DNA from: CAZZCP01 sp964653235
Lineage (GTDB): Bacteria > Bdellovibrionota > Bdellovibrionia > Bdellovibrionales > UBA840
Length of the DNA stretch: 8,368 nt
Assembly (NCBI GenBank): GCA_964653235.1
Contig: CAZZCP010000091.1
Location: 1-8,368 of the forward strand
Direction of reading: 5' to 3'
Position 1 is the first letter of the stretch. Each line of letters starts with the position of its first letter. The position numbers and the translations under genes are program-made. The notes beneath the pieces are model-generated. The model made no database searches. It saw only the letters and a list, made by a program, of their open reading frames with translations, and was not told the origin of the DNA. Positions 1-5,837 of this stretch are shown here, in pieces.

Positions 1-1875
1 AGACCCTCGCATGTCCCAAGTTCCAATAGATACGTTGTAGTCAATACGAGTACGTATTTGCGTGGTATTGGAAGGACGACCTGTGGTTACTCCGGACTTT
101 TCTGCTTTTGAGCTTTTTAAATCTACAATGTAGCTAAATGGAGTGAATTGTATGTATTCTGTAGGGTTTTCTAAGCATTTGCCAAATGCAGAGTTCAATG
201 GAATTTCTAGGCGTCCATAACCCATAGAGCCTCTTCCATTATTCATTTTAAATTTTGGTAAGTAAAACAATCCACATAAGTCTTTGATATATCTATCCAG
301 TAAATCTGATTTTTGTTTGCATGATGGAAACGATACTCTTTTTGCTTTCGAATAATGCTCATCAAAGTTTACGAAATCATTATCTAAACTTTTATGCGGC
401 ATCATGTCTGTTATGAAAGAGTACAAGCTATCGTCATTAAAAATTTGGCTAAGTGCATACTCGGCATTTATTTTTCTCTTATTGATCTGATAGTCAGGAC
501 TAGCTCCAAGCATGTTCTTTTCACGTAAACTTGTTTGCTTATATTGGTCATCAAATTCTCGCTTTTTACGAATTTTTTCAGCTATCAATTCCTCATTCCA
601 CTCAATAAGATTAATCTCAGGTGTGATAAATATCTGGTGTTCTTCAAACTCTTTGGGGTGATCTTTTCTCATGATCTCATTCTGCATACGAAAGAGGGGG
701 TCATTCACATTCGATTGATTTAGGAATTTATAGATAGGAAAGGGCTCCATTTTCCATTTTTCTGCAGGTATTTCTTGACGAGGAGTGGCTGTCTCTAGGT
801 GGCTAAAAATGTCAAGGTCTTTTGGAGTAGACATATCGTACTCTAATCTCACATTTTCAAAAACAGATTGGACAAAATTTTTACCTTGAAACATAAAGCG
901 AAGAAGCATTCTAGAAGTTGCGATAGAATCAGAATTTTCTAAGCTTTCCATTTCAAGAAGTAGAACAAGTTCTAATCGAGTGATCGGAAAATCGCTGTAA
1001 TCGAGTCGAAAAGGCAGCTCAACCGTTCCAACACAATTAAGAATTTTGACATGGTTTAGCTCTGTTGTTTCTGTAGCGGCTAAAACACCAAAATCATCTT
1101 TGGTGTAATCCTTAAATTTGTGCTTTTGCCAATTGATATTCTTGACCTTAGGATAAAGTAAAACCGCTTTAACTTTAATTTTATCTTTACAATGGGGTTG
1201 AAAAGGGTTTTCGAGCTGTTTTGGGTCATTTGGCATGCGAAAGGGCCTCATTTCAAATCGGACCAATTGTTCAAAAGAAAGGTCTAGGTATTTGTTGATC
1301 CTGAAACTCTCTACGTCAGTAGTATCAGAGTAGCTTTTGTAGCTGACCTGATCGAGAAAGAGTGAGAAAGGTTTCTCGACAACATCTTTTCTGTTTTTGC
1401 TATCATCAAAAATAAGCTCTTCGATATCGCTTGAGCGCATGTCAACAACTGGATTTCCTACCTGGTAGATGTTGATTGCAAGTCTTGCGCTTTGTGTTCC
1501 TTTAATACTACCCATACCAGTAATGTTTCTGGTGTATTCGACATAATCAAAATCTGGTTGTTTGATTTTTTCATCCCAAAATAAACAACCCTCGTTGTCA
1601 GTAGTTCGAGTGATGTCTTGTTCCATATTGTCGCCAGAAATAGCAAAGGCTTGGCCACTCATTCTCTCGTTGGGAAAGCCTGCTAGACTGATACAGGTGC
1701 GAAAGCGAATCATCTTTTGACGATCCAGGTAGTTGGTTTGGTCGAGACTGGTGGTGACAACCGTTCCGGTAATGTGTGAAATTTCAAAGTCGGCAAAGGA
1801 GCCATCTTGTTCCTCAACATTGCTAGAGCAAGCGGCCACAAATAACAAAAAGAATAAACTCATTAAATACCGCAC
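1..1875 (-). CDS. Large lipoprotein of unknown function (3' end off the window)
   Basis: The minus-strand frame is open from 1875 to the left edge, 625 codons without a stop, so the C-terminus lies outside. I chose the GTG at 1875-1873. AAAGGAG lies 7 bases upstream of it, and it adds an Arg before the hydrophobic stretch, giving a signal peptide MRYLMSLFFLLFVAAC. The in-frame ATG at 1863 would leave an uncharged n-region. V-A-A-C is a good lipobox with the lipidated Cys at residue 16, and Ser at +2 fits outer-membrane sorting. Residues about 30-130 look like a beta-rich domain with C61 and C97 (the latter in TTDNEGCLFW). C229/C281 and C519/C534/C567 could form further disulfides. Residues around 430-450 are charged and probably helical. 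The gene follows the barrel-protein gene by one base, so both probably act in the outer membrane. I recognise no family, so the function is unknown. The reading frame and lipoprotein nature are secure. Confidence 0.85.
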   Translation of the reverse strand, partial: MRYLMSLFFLLFVAACSSNVEEQDGSFADFEISHITGTVVTTSLDQTNYLDRQKMIRFRTCISLAGFPNERMSGQAFAISGDNMEQDITRTTDNEGCLFWDEKIKQPDFDYVEYTRNITGMGSIKGTQSARLAINIYQVGNPVVDMRSSDIEELIFDDSKNRKDVVEKPFSLFLDQVSYKSYSDTTDVESFRINKYLDLSFEQLVRFEMRPFRMPNDPKQLENPFQPHCKDKIKVKAVLLYPKVKNINWQKHKFKDYTKDDFGVLAATETTELNHVKILNCVGTVELPFRLDYSDFPITRLELVLLLEMESLENSDSIATSRMLLRFMFQGKNFVQSVFENVRLEYDMSTPKDLDIFSHLETATPRQEIPAEKWKMEPFPIYKFLNQSNVNDPLFRMQNEIMRKDHPKEFEEHQIFITPEINLIEWNEELIAEKIRKKREFDDQYKQTSLREKNMLGASPDYQINKRKINAEYALSQIFNDDSLYSFITDMMPHKSLDNDFVNFDEHYSKAKRVSFPSCKQKSDLLDRYIKDLCGLFYLPKFKMNNGRGSMGYGRLEIPLNSAFGKCLENPTEYIQFTPFSYIVDLKSSKAEKSGVTTGRPSNTTQIRTRIDYNVSIGTWDMRGS

Positions 1876-1876
1876 C

Positions 1877-3016
1877 CTATATCTCCTTTGCTAAAATCAA
1901 GAAGAATTCTTCTGCATCTGCTTGAAATGCTGTTGCATCAATGATGTTGGCTTGAACGTATTTGGCAATTACCTCAACGTCTAGATCAGGAAAATCAAGT
2001 TCTATACCGCCACTAGCACCTTGGCGGTTGTTGTGACCATAGCTACGGTCGTTGTAAAAGCCAGGTACCACATCGGATTGGGTGCGAAAAACTTCCGCGA
2101 GAGCAGCAAAGTGAAAGCTTTGAGAGGGGTAAAACTTAGTTCTCAACTGGTAAAACTCTCCTAAGTTGCGGCCATCAGGAGCTTCTCGGTTAAAAAGAAA
2201 CTGTCCGCCAAGATCGACACGAAAAAAGGGACTTGCTTTCCAGATCAGATTTCCGCCAGAGAAAATGCCACTAAAATCATAAACAAAGCGACTTGTATTT
2301 TGATCGATTCCAACAATCGAATTACCAAAAAATCGACTTTGATTAGCTACAGAGTTAGACAAATCAAAAAACCGATAGTTTCCCAAAAAAGTATTGAATT
2401 GAAAGTTTTGGGTGGGGCGGTAGCTAAGATATATTCTTTCGGTAAAAAAGCTGGGGGTTCCTTCATCAATGTTCGATAGTCTTTGGGTTTGGTTGAAGTT
2501 ATTGGCAATGCTTTGTTGTGCTTCGATACCAATTTTAAACTTTGAATTCTCGTAGTAGATATTTTCGATGATTCCAGCAAAAGGAGTTTGGGTTAAAAAT
2601 ATGGGATTATTAAAGCGGTTTTGGTCGATGGCGCCAGCTTGGATTTCGATAAAAGATTGCCGGGGCCGATATTTGATATAGGCGTCACGCAACAAAAGAT
2701 TGTTCTGGAATTGGTATTCATTGGTAAACAGAGTATCACTGCTTCCCGTTTCAAATTGAAAGCCGACATTCAGTCTAGAGTTCCAGCTATCTGTTAGTTC
2801 AGTGTCCCAATCTAGCAAGAGATTGGCGCCAGTAATGGAGGCTCTTCCTTTTTCACTATTAGCATAAAGACCACGCATTTCTATGCGAGCCGTAGCGTCT
2901 TCTAGTGTCTTTAACAGACTGCTTTTGTTTTTTGGGGCTCTCTCAATGCTTCTATTTTGAGCAAAAGTAGAACTGGCTCCCAAAAGTATAGCTGTGAATA
3001 AAATCACAGATCTCAT
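1877..3016 (-). CDS. Predicted outer-membrane beta-barrel (porin-like) protein
   Basis: This is a 379-residue protein with a classical signal peptide (MRSVILFTAILLGASSTFAQ, likely cut after Ala19). The mature part has no cysteine. It consists of alternating polar and aromatic stretches with short turns, such as ERIYLSYRPTQNFQFNTFLG and SFHFAALAEVF, typical of amphipathic strands in an outer-membrane barrel. The length suits a barrel of roughly 14-18 strands, but I did not count strands rigorously. The C-terminus (EEFFLILAKEI) does not end in the usual aromatic residue, although FFLIL could be the closing strand. The start is supported by GAGGGG a few bases upstream of the ATG. The gene is first in a unit with the large lipoprotein, whose ribosome binding site is encoded in its final codons AAG GAG ATA TAG. 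It may be a porin or a structural barrel; no substrate can be inferred. Confidence 0.75.
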   Translation of the reverse strand: MRSVILFTAILLGASSTFAQNRSIERAPKNKSSLLKTLEDATARIEMRGLYANSEKGRASITGANLLLDWDTELTDSWNSRLNVGFQFETGSSDTLFTNEYQFQNNLLLRDAYIKYRPRQSFIEIQAGAIDQNRFNNPIFLTQTPFAGIIENIYYENSKFKIGIEAQQSIANNFNQTQRLSNIDEGTPSFFTERIYLSYRPTQNFQFNTFLGNYRFFDLSNSVANQSRFFGNSIVGIDQNTSRFVYDFSGIFSGGNLIWKASPFFRVDLGGQFLFNREAPDGRNLGEFYQLRTKFYPSQSFHFAALAEVFRTQSDVVPGFYNDRSYGHNNRQGASGGIELDFPDLDVEVIAKYVQANIIDATAFQADAEEFFLILAKEI

Positions 3017-3037
3017 GTGTTCCCCTCAGTTTAAACA

Positions 3038-3079
3038 CTTATAAGATGAATATACATCTAATTAACACAAGACTATCAA
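3038..3079 (-). promoter_or_regulatory. Candidate promoter with dyad for the barrel-protein gene
   Basis: Read on the minus strand, TTGATA (3079-3074) and TATATT (3054-3049) could serve as -35 and -10 but with a long 19-base spacer. TATAAG (3043-3038) is an alternative -10. A 16-base near-palindrome, AGATGAATATACATCT (3044-3059, one mismatched pair), covers the candidate -10 region, a position where a repressor would act. The promoter assignment is weak; the dyad is plainly visible. Confidence 0.3.
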
Positions 3080-3081
3080 GC

Positions 3082-3099
3082 AAGCTTGGTACCAAGTTT
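3082..3099. promoter_or_regulatory. 12-bp perfect palindrome, candidate operator
   Basis: CTTGGTACCAAG at 3085-3096 is its own reverse complement, and after one mismatch the symmetry continues for two more bases on each side. It sits about 70 bases upstream of the barrel-protein start. A dyad of this length and spacing fits a dimeric regulator such as a GntR- or MarR-type protein, but no regulator gene is present in the window. Function is inferred from symmetry and position only. Confidence 0.3.
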
Positions 3100-3142
3100 T
3101 CTGTCCCATTTTGGCTTTAAATGGAGATGAAAATGAAATTAA

Positions 3143-3340
3143 GAAAGGCAATGTAAAAGTGACAACAAATGTCGGCAAAATCTAAAAGTATTACAAGTGC
3201 TTAATATTAAGCTTTGTAATCGCGAGCTGTCTGAAGCCCTTTTGGAAGCATCTCATCAATTTGATATAAAGTTTTATTATGGCACTATTTTTCGGTGTTT
3301 TTCTGATGATAAAATTCTATTCGTTTTCAGGTCTTTATAG
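3143..3340 (+). pseudogene. Possible remnant of a small toxin-like gene
   Basis: A plus-strand frame with no stop runs from just after a TAA (3140-3142) to a TAG at 3338-3340, 65 codons, with no ATG and no convincing ribosome binding site. A GTG at 3197 is the only plausible internal start. Its C-terminal half reads FDIKFYYGTIFRCFSDD followed by KILFVFRSL. This beta-strand-rich pattern ends in the style of HigB/RelE-type toxins, which carry an Arg before aromatic strands and a hydrophobic strand before a C-terminal basic tail. The basic tail is missing and I see no antitoxin. Either this is a decayed remnant or the resemblance is chance. The frame lies immediately left of the mobile-element-like palindrome. 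Confidence 0.2.
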
Positions 3341-3360
3341 AGTTTTGTAAATGCTATAGG

Positions 3361-3369
3361 TAAGCATTT
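3361..3369. repeat. Left 9-bp direct repeat (target site duplication)
   Basis: TAAGCATTT directly abuts the left inverted repeat. The identical 9 bases recur at 3549-3557 directly abutting the right inverted repeat, as expected of a target site duplication made on insertion. Confidence 0.7.
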
Positions 3370-3548
3370 CTAGCTGCTCCCTTTTGTTTCACTTTTTTTG
3401 CCCAATTATTTTGTACTTTCAATTACCTAGGATGCTTGTCCGAAAATGCCTCATGATTTCAAAAAATTCGGACAAAATACACTTAAGATTTTAGGTACTT
3501 ATTTGCTTTCGGACGGACGTCCGAAGTGAAATAAAAGGGAGCAGTTAA
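3370..3548. mobile_element. MITE-like 179-bp element with 25-bp terminal inverted repeats
   Basis: The ends, 3370-3394 and 3524-3548, are inverted repeats matching at 22 of 25 positions, with the core CTGCTCCCTTTT at the left and its complement at the right. A perfect 9-bp direct repeat flanks the element. The interior has no usable reading frame and is largely self-complementary. It contains TTGTCCGAA (3436-3444) pairing with TTCGGACAA (3467-3475) near the centre, and a tight hairpin with 7-bp arms (3508-3514 and 3519-3525). Short length, terminal repeats, target duplication and no coding capacity define a miniature inverted-repeat transposable element, moved in trans by a transposase encoded elsewhere. 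I cannot name the parent IS family; 9-bp duplications occur in several. As a transcript it would fold into a long imperfect hairpin and could also affect expression of the gene at 3655. Confidence 0.75.
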
Positions 3549-3557
3549 TAAGCATTT
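3549..3557. repeat. Right 9-bp direct repeat (target site duplication)
   Basis: TAAGCATTT directly follows the right inverted repeat and is identical to 3361-3369. Its last bases also form part of a TTGACA hexamer (3556-3561), so the insertion sits at the edge of possible promoter sequence. Confidence 0.7.
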
Positions 3558-3593
3558 GACAATTGGCTGACATTTTAGGCCAATGACTACAAT
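3556..3593 (+). promoter_or_regulatory. Possible promoter/operator region for the secreted protein
   Basis: TTGACA (3556-3561) and TACAAT (3588-3593) are individually good hexamers, but the 26-base gap is too wide for a sigma-70 pair. TTGGCT (3563-3568) gives a 19-base gap. ATTGGC at 3562-3567 is mirrored by GCCAAT at 3579-3584 with an 11-base spacer, a dyad that could be an operator. The region drives rightward toward 3655 if active. Confidence is low. Confidence 0.25.
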
Positions 3594-3654
3594 CTCCTAG
3601 CTCTAATGCATCAGGCTTAAGCTGAGTCGGTATTCTTTTTGCCTATTTATAAGT

Positions 3655-4269
3655 ATGAAGTTTATAGCCTTTTTATTTATGTTTTTAACAATTCAGGCCT
3701 TTGCCCAATTTGAGCAAAGATTCTTTCAAGGCGAAACAGTTTTGAATCAGAATCTACTTCGTGCAAACCCAGTGGCCGGACCAAGAGGACAAGCCTTTCT
3801 GCTTCAGACTTTTGCTCCTAATCCATCTGCAACTGGAGTTGTGAATCCTGCTCAGCCCGTGCCGCAACCGATTTTACCCCTGAGAACAGAAGATCTTTTG
3901 CTCTTTGGCAATGCTTTAGGTGATATAGAGCAAGAGCAAAGAGAGGCTGAAATGGCAGCTGCTGTTGGGCCAATTTATGCGCAGAATTTTATCCATCAAA
4001 CCCAGTTGTCAGATGCCTATCAAAATGCTGAGGCGCTAAAGCGGGCAGCAATGAATGACTATAGCTATCGACCAGGGACTTATGATCGTCTTCAGTACGA
4101 AATACCTATTTATCTCAATAATTTTAATAGAAACCTGGGCAATATTCAGAATCCCAACTTCAATCCCTTGCAGTTTCAAATGGCATCAAATCCACAAATT
4201 TTTGACCTTACCAATGGTCTTCCCAATATTTACGAGTACCAAAGAAGAAGCCAGGGCTTTTTGCAGTAG
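3655..4269 (+). CDS. Secreted protein of unknown function, Asn/Gln/Pro-rich
   Basis: This is a 204-residue protein beginning with a clear Sec signal peptide (MKFIAFLFMFLTIQAFAQ, cut after AFA at residue 17), so the mature product is periplasmic or exported. A proline-rich stretch (about residues 55-80) is followed by a short acidic, probably helical segment with EQEQREAEMAAA. The C-terminal third is rich in Asn, Gln, Tyr and Phe (for example YLNNFNRNLGNIQNPNFNPL). There is no cysteine, no transmembrane segment after the signal and no recognisable domain. The ATG lacks an obvious Shine-Dalgarno sequence; I chose it because it gives a complete signal peptide. The gene stands alone on its strand, downstream of the MITE-like element, and converges on tcdA with a 22-base gap and no visible terminator. 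I do not recognise a family. Confidence 0.7.
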   Translation: MKFIAFLFMFLTIQAFAQFEQRFFQGETVLNQNLLRANPVAGPRGQAFLLQTFAPNPSATGVVNPAQPVPQPILPLRTEDLLLFGNALGDIEQEQREAEMAAAVGPIYAQNFIHQTQLSDAYQNAEALKRAAMNDYSYRPGTYDRLQYEIPIYLNNFNRNLGNIQNPNFNPLQFQMASNPQIFDLTNGLPNIYEYQRRSQGFLQ

Positions 4270-4291
4270 CAAAATCAATTGCACTGGCGAT

Positions 4292-5056
4292 CTATTTCTC
4301 CGGGTTAGCAGTGATTTCTTTTATAGCAAGATAGGCAGCATAAAAACCAAAGCTACCAGTGACAAAACTTGCAGATCCGAGGCTTCCTTCGCAGTCTAAG
4401 CTATGGCCTTTGAGTTGAGATTTGTCTTCACTAACGCAGCCATCAGCCATTGGATATTTGGCAAGTTCTGTTGAGAAAACACAAGCTACATTGAACTTGC
4501 CTTCTCTTGAAAAAGAATAGTCTTGTCTTAGCTTTCGCCTTAGTTTTGCTAACAGAGCATCATTATAGGCATCGCTAAGATCACAAGTTTTAACTTTTGT
4601 AGGATCTTGTCTGCCGCCAGCAGCACCAACAGAGACTATTTTTCTCGATCTTTCACGGCATGACATGATTAAATGCGCTTTTGGTTTAAGACTGTCAATG
4701 GCATCGATCACACAGTCGTAAGGCAGAGATAAAATTCGATCACTACTCTCAGGGGTGTAGAAGTCTTCAATGCAATTCACTTTACAATCGGGCTGAATCT
4801 CTAAAATTCGAGATCGCATTTCTTGCACTTTCATCTTGCCGATACTTGAGCTTAAGCTATGAATTTGCCGATTGATATTGCTTTCACAAATATCATCAAG
4901 ATCAACCAATGTGAGTTGTTGAACACCAGATCGAGCAAGGGCTTCGGCGCTCCACGACCCGACTCCACCTAGGCCAATAATAGAAACGTGAGCAGATTGG
5001 ATTTTTTGAAAATCCTGCTTGCCAAAAAGTCTTTGGATACCTTGAAAACGAAACAT
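4292..5056 (-). CDS. tcdA: tRNA threonylcarbamoyladenosine dehydratase (TcdA)
   Basis: The 254-residue protein belongs to the E1-like ThiF/MoeB/HesA superfamily. TcdA uses ATP to dehydrate t6A at position 37 of ANN-decoding tRNAs to the cyclic form ct6A. The nucleotide-binding loop GLGGVG is at residues 28-33, followed by D52-x-D54 and the N60-x-NRQ segment that holds ATP. K76 follows, and DAIDS is at 118-122. The C-terminal SFVTGSFGFYAA stretch (about 228-239) is characteristic of the TcdA (formerly CsdL/YgdL) branch. The zinc-binding CxxC pairs of MoeB and ThiF are absent, as expected for this branch. Length is close to the roughly 268 residues of the E. coli enzyme. No good Shine-Dalgarno sequence precedes the ATG. 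No csdA/csdE sulfur-transfer genes are adjacent. Confidence 0.9.
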   Translation of the reverse strand: MFRFQGIQRLFGKQDFQKIQSAHVSIIGLGGVGSWSAEALARSGVQQLTLVDLDDICESNINRQIHSLSSSIGKMKVQEMRSRILEIQPDCKVNCIEDFYTPESSDRILSLPYDCVIDAIDSLKPKAHLIMSCRERSRKIVSVGAAGGRQDPTKVKTCDLSDAYNDALLAKLRRKLRQDYSFSREGKFNVACVFSTELAKYPMADGCVSEDKSQLKGHSLDCEGSLGSASFVTGSFGFYAAYLAIKEITANPEK

Positions 5057-5064
5057 GAAAAGGC

Positions 5065-5079
5065 CATATCATAGATATG
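5065..5079. promoter_or_regulatory. Dyad just upstream of tcdA, over a possible -10
   Basis: CATATC-ATA-GATATG is a perfect 6-bp-arm dyad ending 8 bases before the tcdA start codon. On the minus strand it contains TATGAT, a good -10 match, which would put the transcription start only a few bases before the ATG. A matching -35 is not convincing. It is either a promoter core that is symmetric by chance or an operator. Confidence 0.3.
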
Positions 5080-5098
5080 ACCCAATGAGCAAGTTGGC

Positions 5099-5467
5099 TT
5101 ACTTACACGTAAAGCCGTAAGAGCTGAGATTGTTTTTTACTCTTTCTTGAGTCTTAGAGCAGTAGTCTGAATCAGCATTGCCGTTAGCAATGGTTTTAGT
5201 ATCACCAAACTTGGTATAATCTACTCGGCAGCGATCGCCATCTTTCACAATGGAGATCGTGCGGGTATCTTTCTCAAGAGTGCAGGTAAACGAGCCCTCG
5301 ACCTGGCCAGAGCTGCTCTTATTGTCGTCCTTTTTCTTGAGGTCTTTTTTTGCTTCCATAGTTTTGCCTTCGGCTTGCTTTGCGCTTTCTTGCATTTTTT
5401 TCTTTGATTTTCCAGCACATGCTGAAATGGCAAAAACACAAAATAGTAAACAGATGATGCTTCTCAC
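5099..5467 (-). CDS. Small lipoprotein with a four-cysteine C-terminal domain
   Basis: I start this gene at GTG 5467-5465, giving 122 residues. GGAGGA lies 5 bases upstream, so the longer in-frame TTG at 5479 would sit on the ribosome binding site and is unlikely. The signal peptide MRSIICLLFCVFAISAC has the lipobox I-S-A-C with lipidated C17. A Lys/Glu/Asp/Ser-rich tether (about 20-58) leads to a compact domain (59-122) with four cysteines, C62, C80, C103 and C121, probably two disulfides. The pattern FTC..R.I.I...C.V.Y.K....YC......L...GF.C resembles small uncharacterised domains I recall from other proteobacteria, but I cannot name a family. The protein should sit in the envelope, facing the periplasm. 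It shares the strand of tcdA, 42 bases downstream, and may be co-transcribed with it. Function unknown. Confidence 0.75.
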   Translation of the reverse strand: MRSIICLLFCVFAISACAGKSKKKMQESAKQAEGKTMEAKKDLKKKDDNKSSSGQVEGSFTCTLEKDTRTISIVKDGDRCRVDYTKFGDTKTIANGNADSDYCSKTQERVKNNLSSYGFTCK

Positions 5468-5543
5468 GATGTCCTCCAATATTTATATTGTTAATCATAT
5501 TCTTTTCTTTAGCAATGGGAAAGCATTGACTCGACAAAAGCCT

Positions 5544-5837
5544 CTAGTTTTTTTTAAATAATGCTTCTGCCGTAGAGAGAACTTGTTTTTTTTCATCATT
5601 GAGAGAATTGGAATTGTCAGCAGGGCGAAAGTAATCACAAAAATTTGCACGTTCTTTTTCTTTAACATAATCTGCGCTCGACTCTCGGCATTCATGATAT
5701 GAGTTTGGGTCGTAAAATTCACAATTTTTGCATACATGTAAATCGGCACCGCAGTTTTCACAGTCTTCTCGAAAGCCCAGATTATCGACAAACTCATTTT
5801 TTGTCTTACATGAAAAGCAGAGAACAAATTTTTGCAT
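5544..5837 (-). CDS. Small Cys-rich zinc-ribbon-like protein
   Basis: I start at ATG 5837-5835, which overlaps the glpX stop codon as TAATG and gives 97 residues. An in-frame ATG at 5849 would add four residues and overlap glpX further; neither has a clear ribosome binding site. Cysteines are arranged C7xxC10, C26xxC29 and C36xxC39, then C50 and C67, with a conserved-looking HECRE and an ANFCDYF motif (64-70). This is the layout of a cytoplasmic zinc-ribbon-like protein. It resembles a short uncharacterised family that I recall from delta-proteobacteria-type genomes, but I cannot give a name. There is no signal peptide, and the C-terminus is polar and probably helical. The one-base overlap indicates translational coupling to glpX, hence one mRNA. 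Possible roles are RNA or protein binding; nothing in the sequence decides. Confidence 0.75.
   Translation of the reverse strand: MQKFVLCFSCKTKNEFVDNLGFREDCENCGADLHVCKNCEFYDPNSYHECRESSADYVKEKERANFCDYFRPADNSNSLNDEKKQVLSTAEALFKKN

Noticed and set aside
2347..2580. 77-residue minus frame
   Set aside because: It is nested within the barrel-protein gene in another frame and has no independent support.
3082..3093. AAGCTTGGTACC, adjacent HindIII and KpnI sites as in cloning vectors
   Set aside because: The match stops after 12 bases and is explained by the larger natural palindrome; flanking sequence shows no vector.
3370..3548. Inverted repeats read as a rho-independent terminator or CRISPR repeat
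   Set aside because: The arms are 129 bases apart, there is no U-tract after the right arm, and only one pair exists. The flanking 9-bp duplication favours a mobile element.
4270..4291. Terminator between the convergent genes
   Set aside because: No stable hairpin with a T-run is visible in the 22-base gap.
4055..4399. 114-residue plus frame spanning the end of the secreted protein and the start of tcdA antisense
   Set aside because: It overlaps two better supported genes and has no ribosome binding site or recognisable content.
5495..5827. Overlapping 110-residue minus frame
   Set aside because: It runs in another frame over the zinc-ribbon gene, whose cysteine pattern and coupling to glpX make it the real one.
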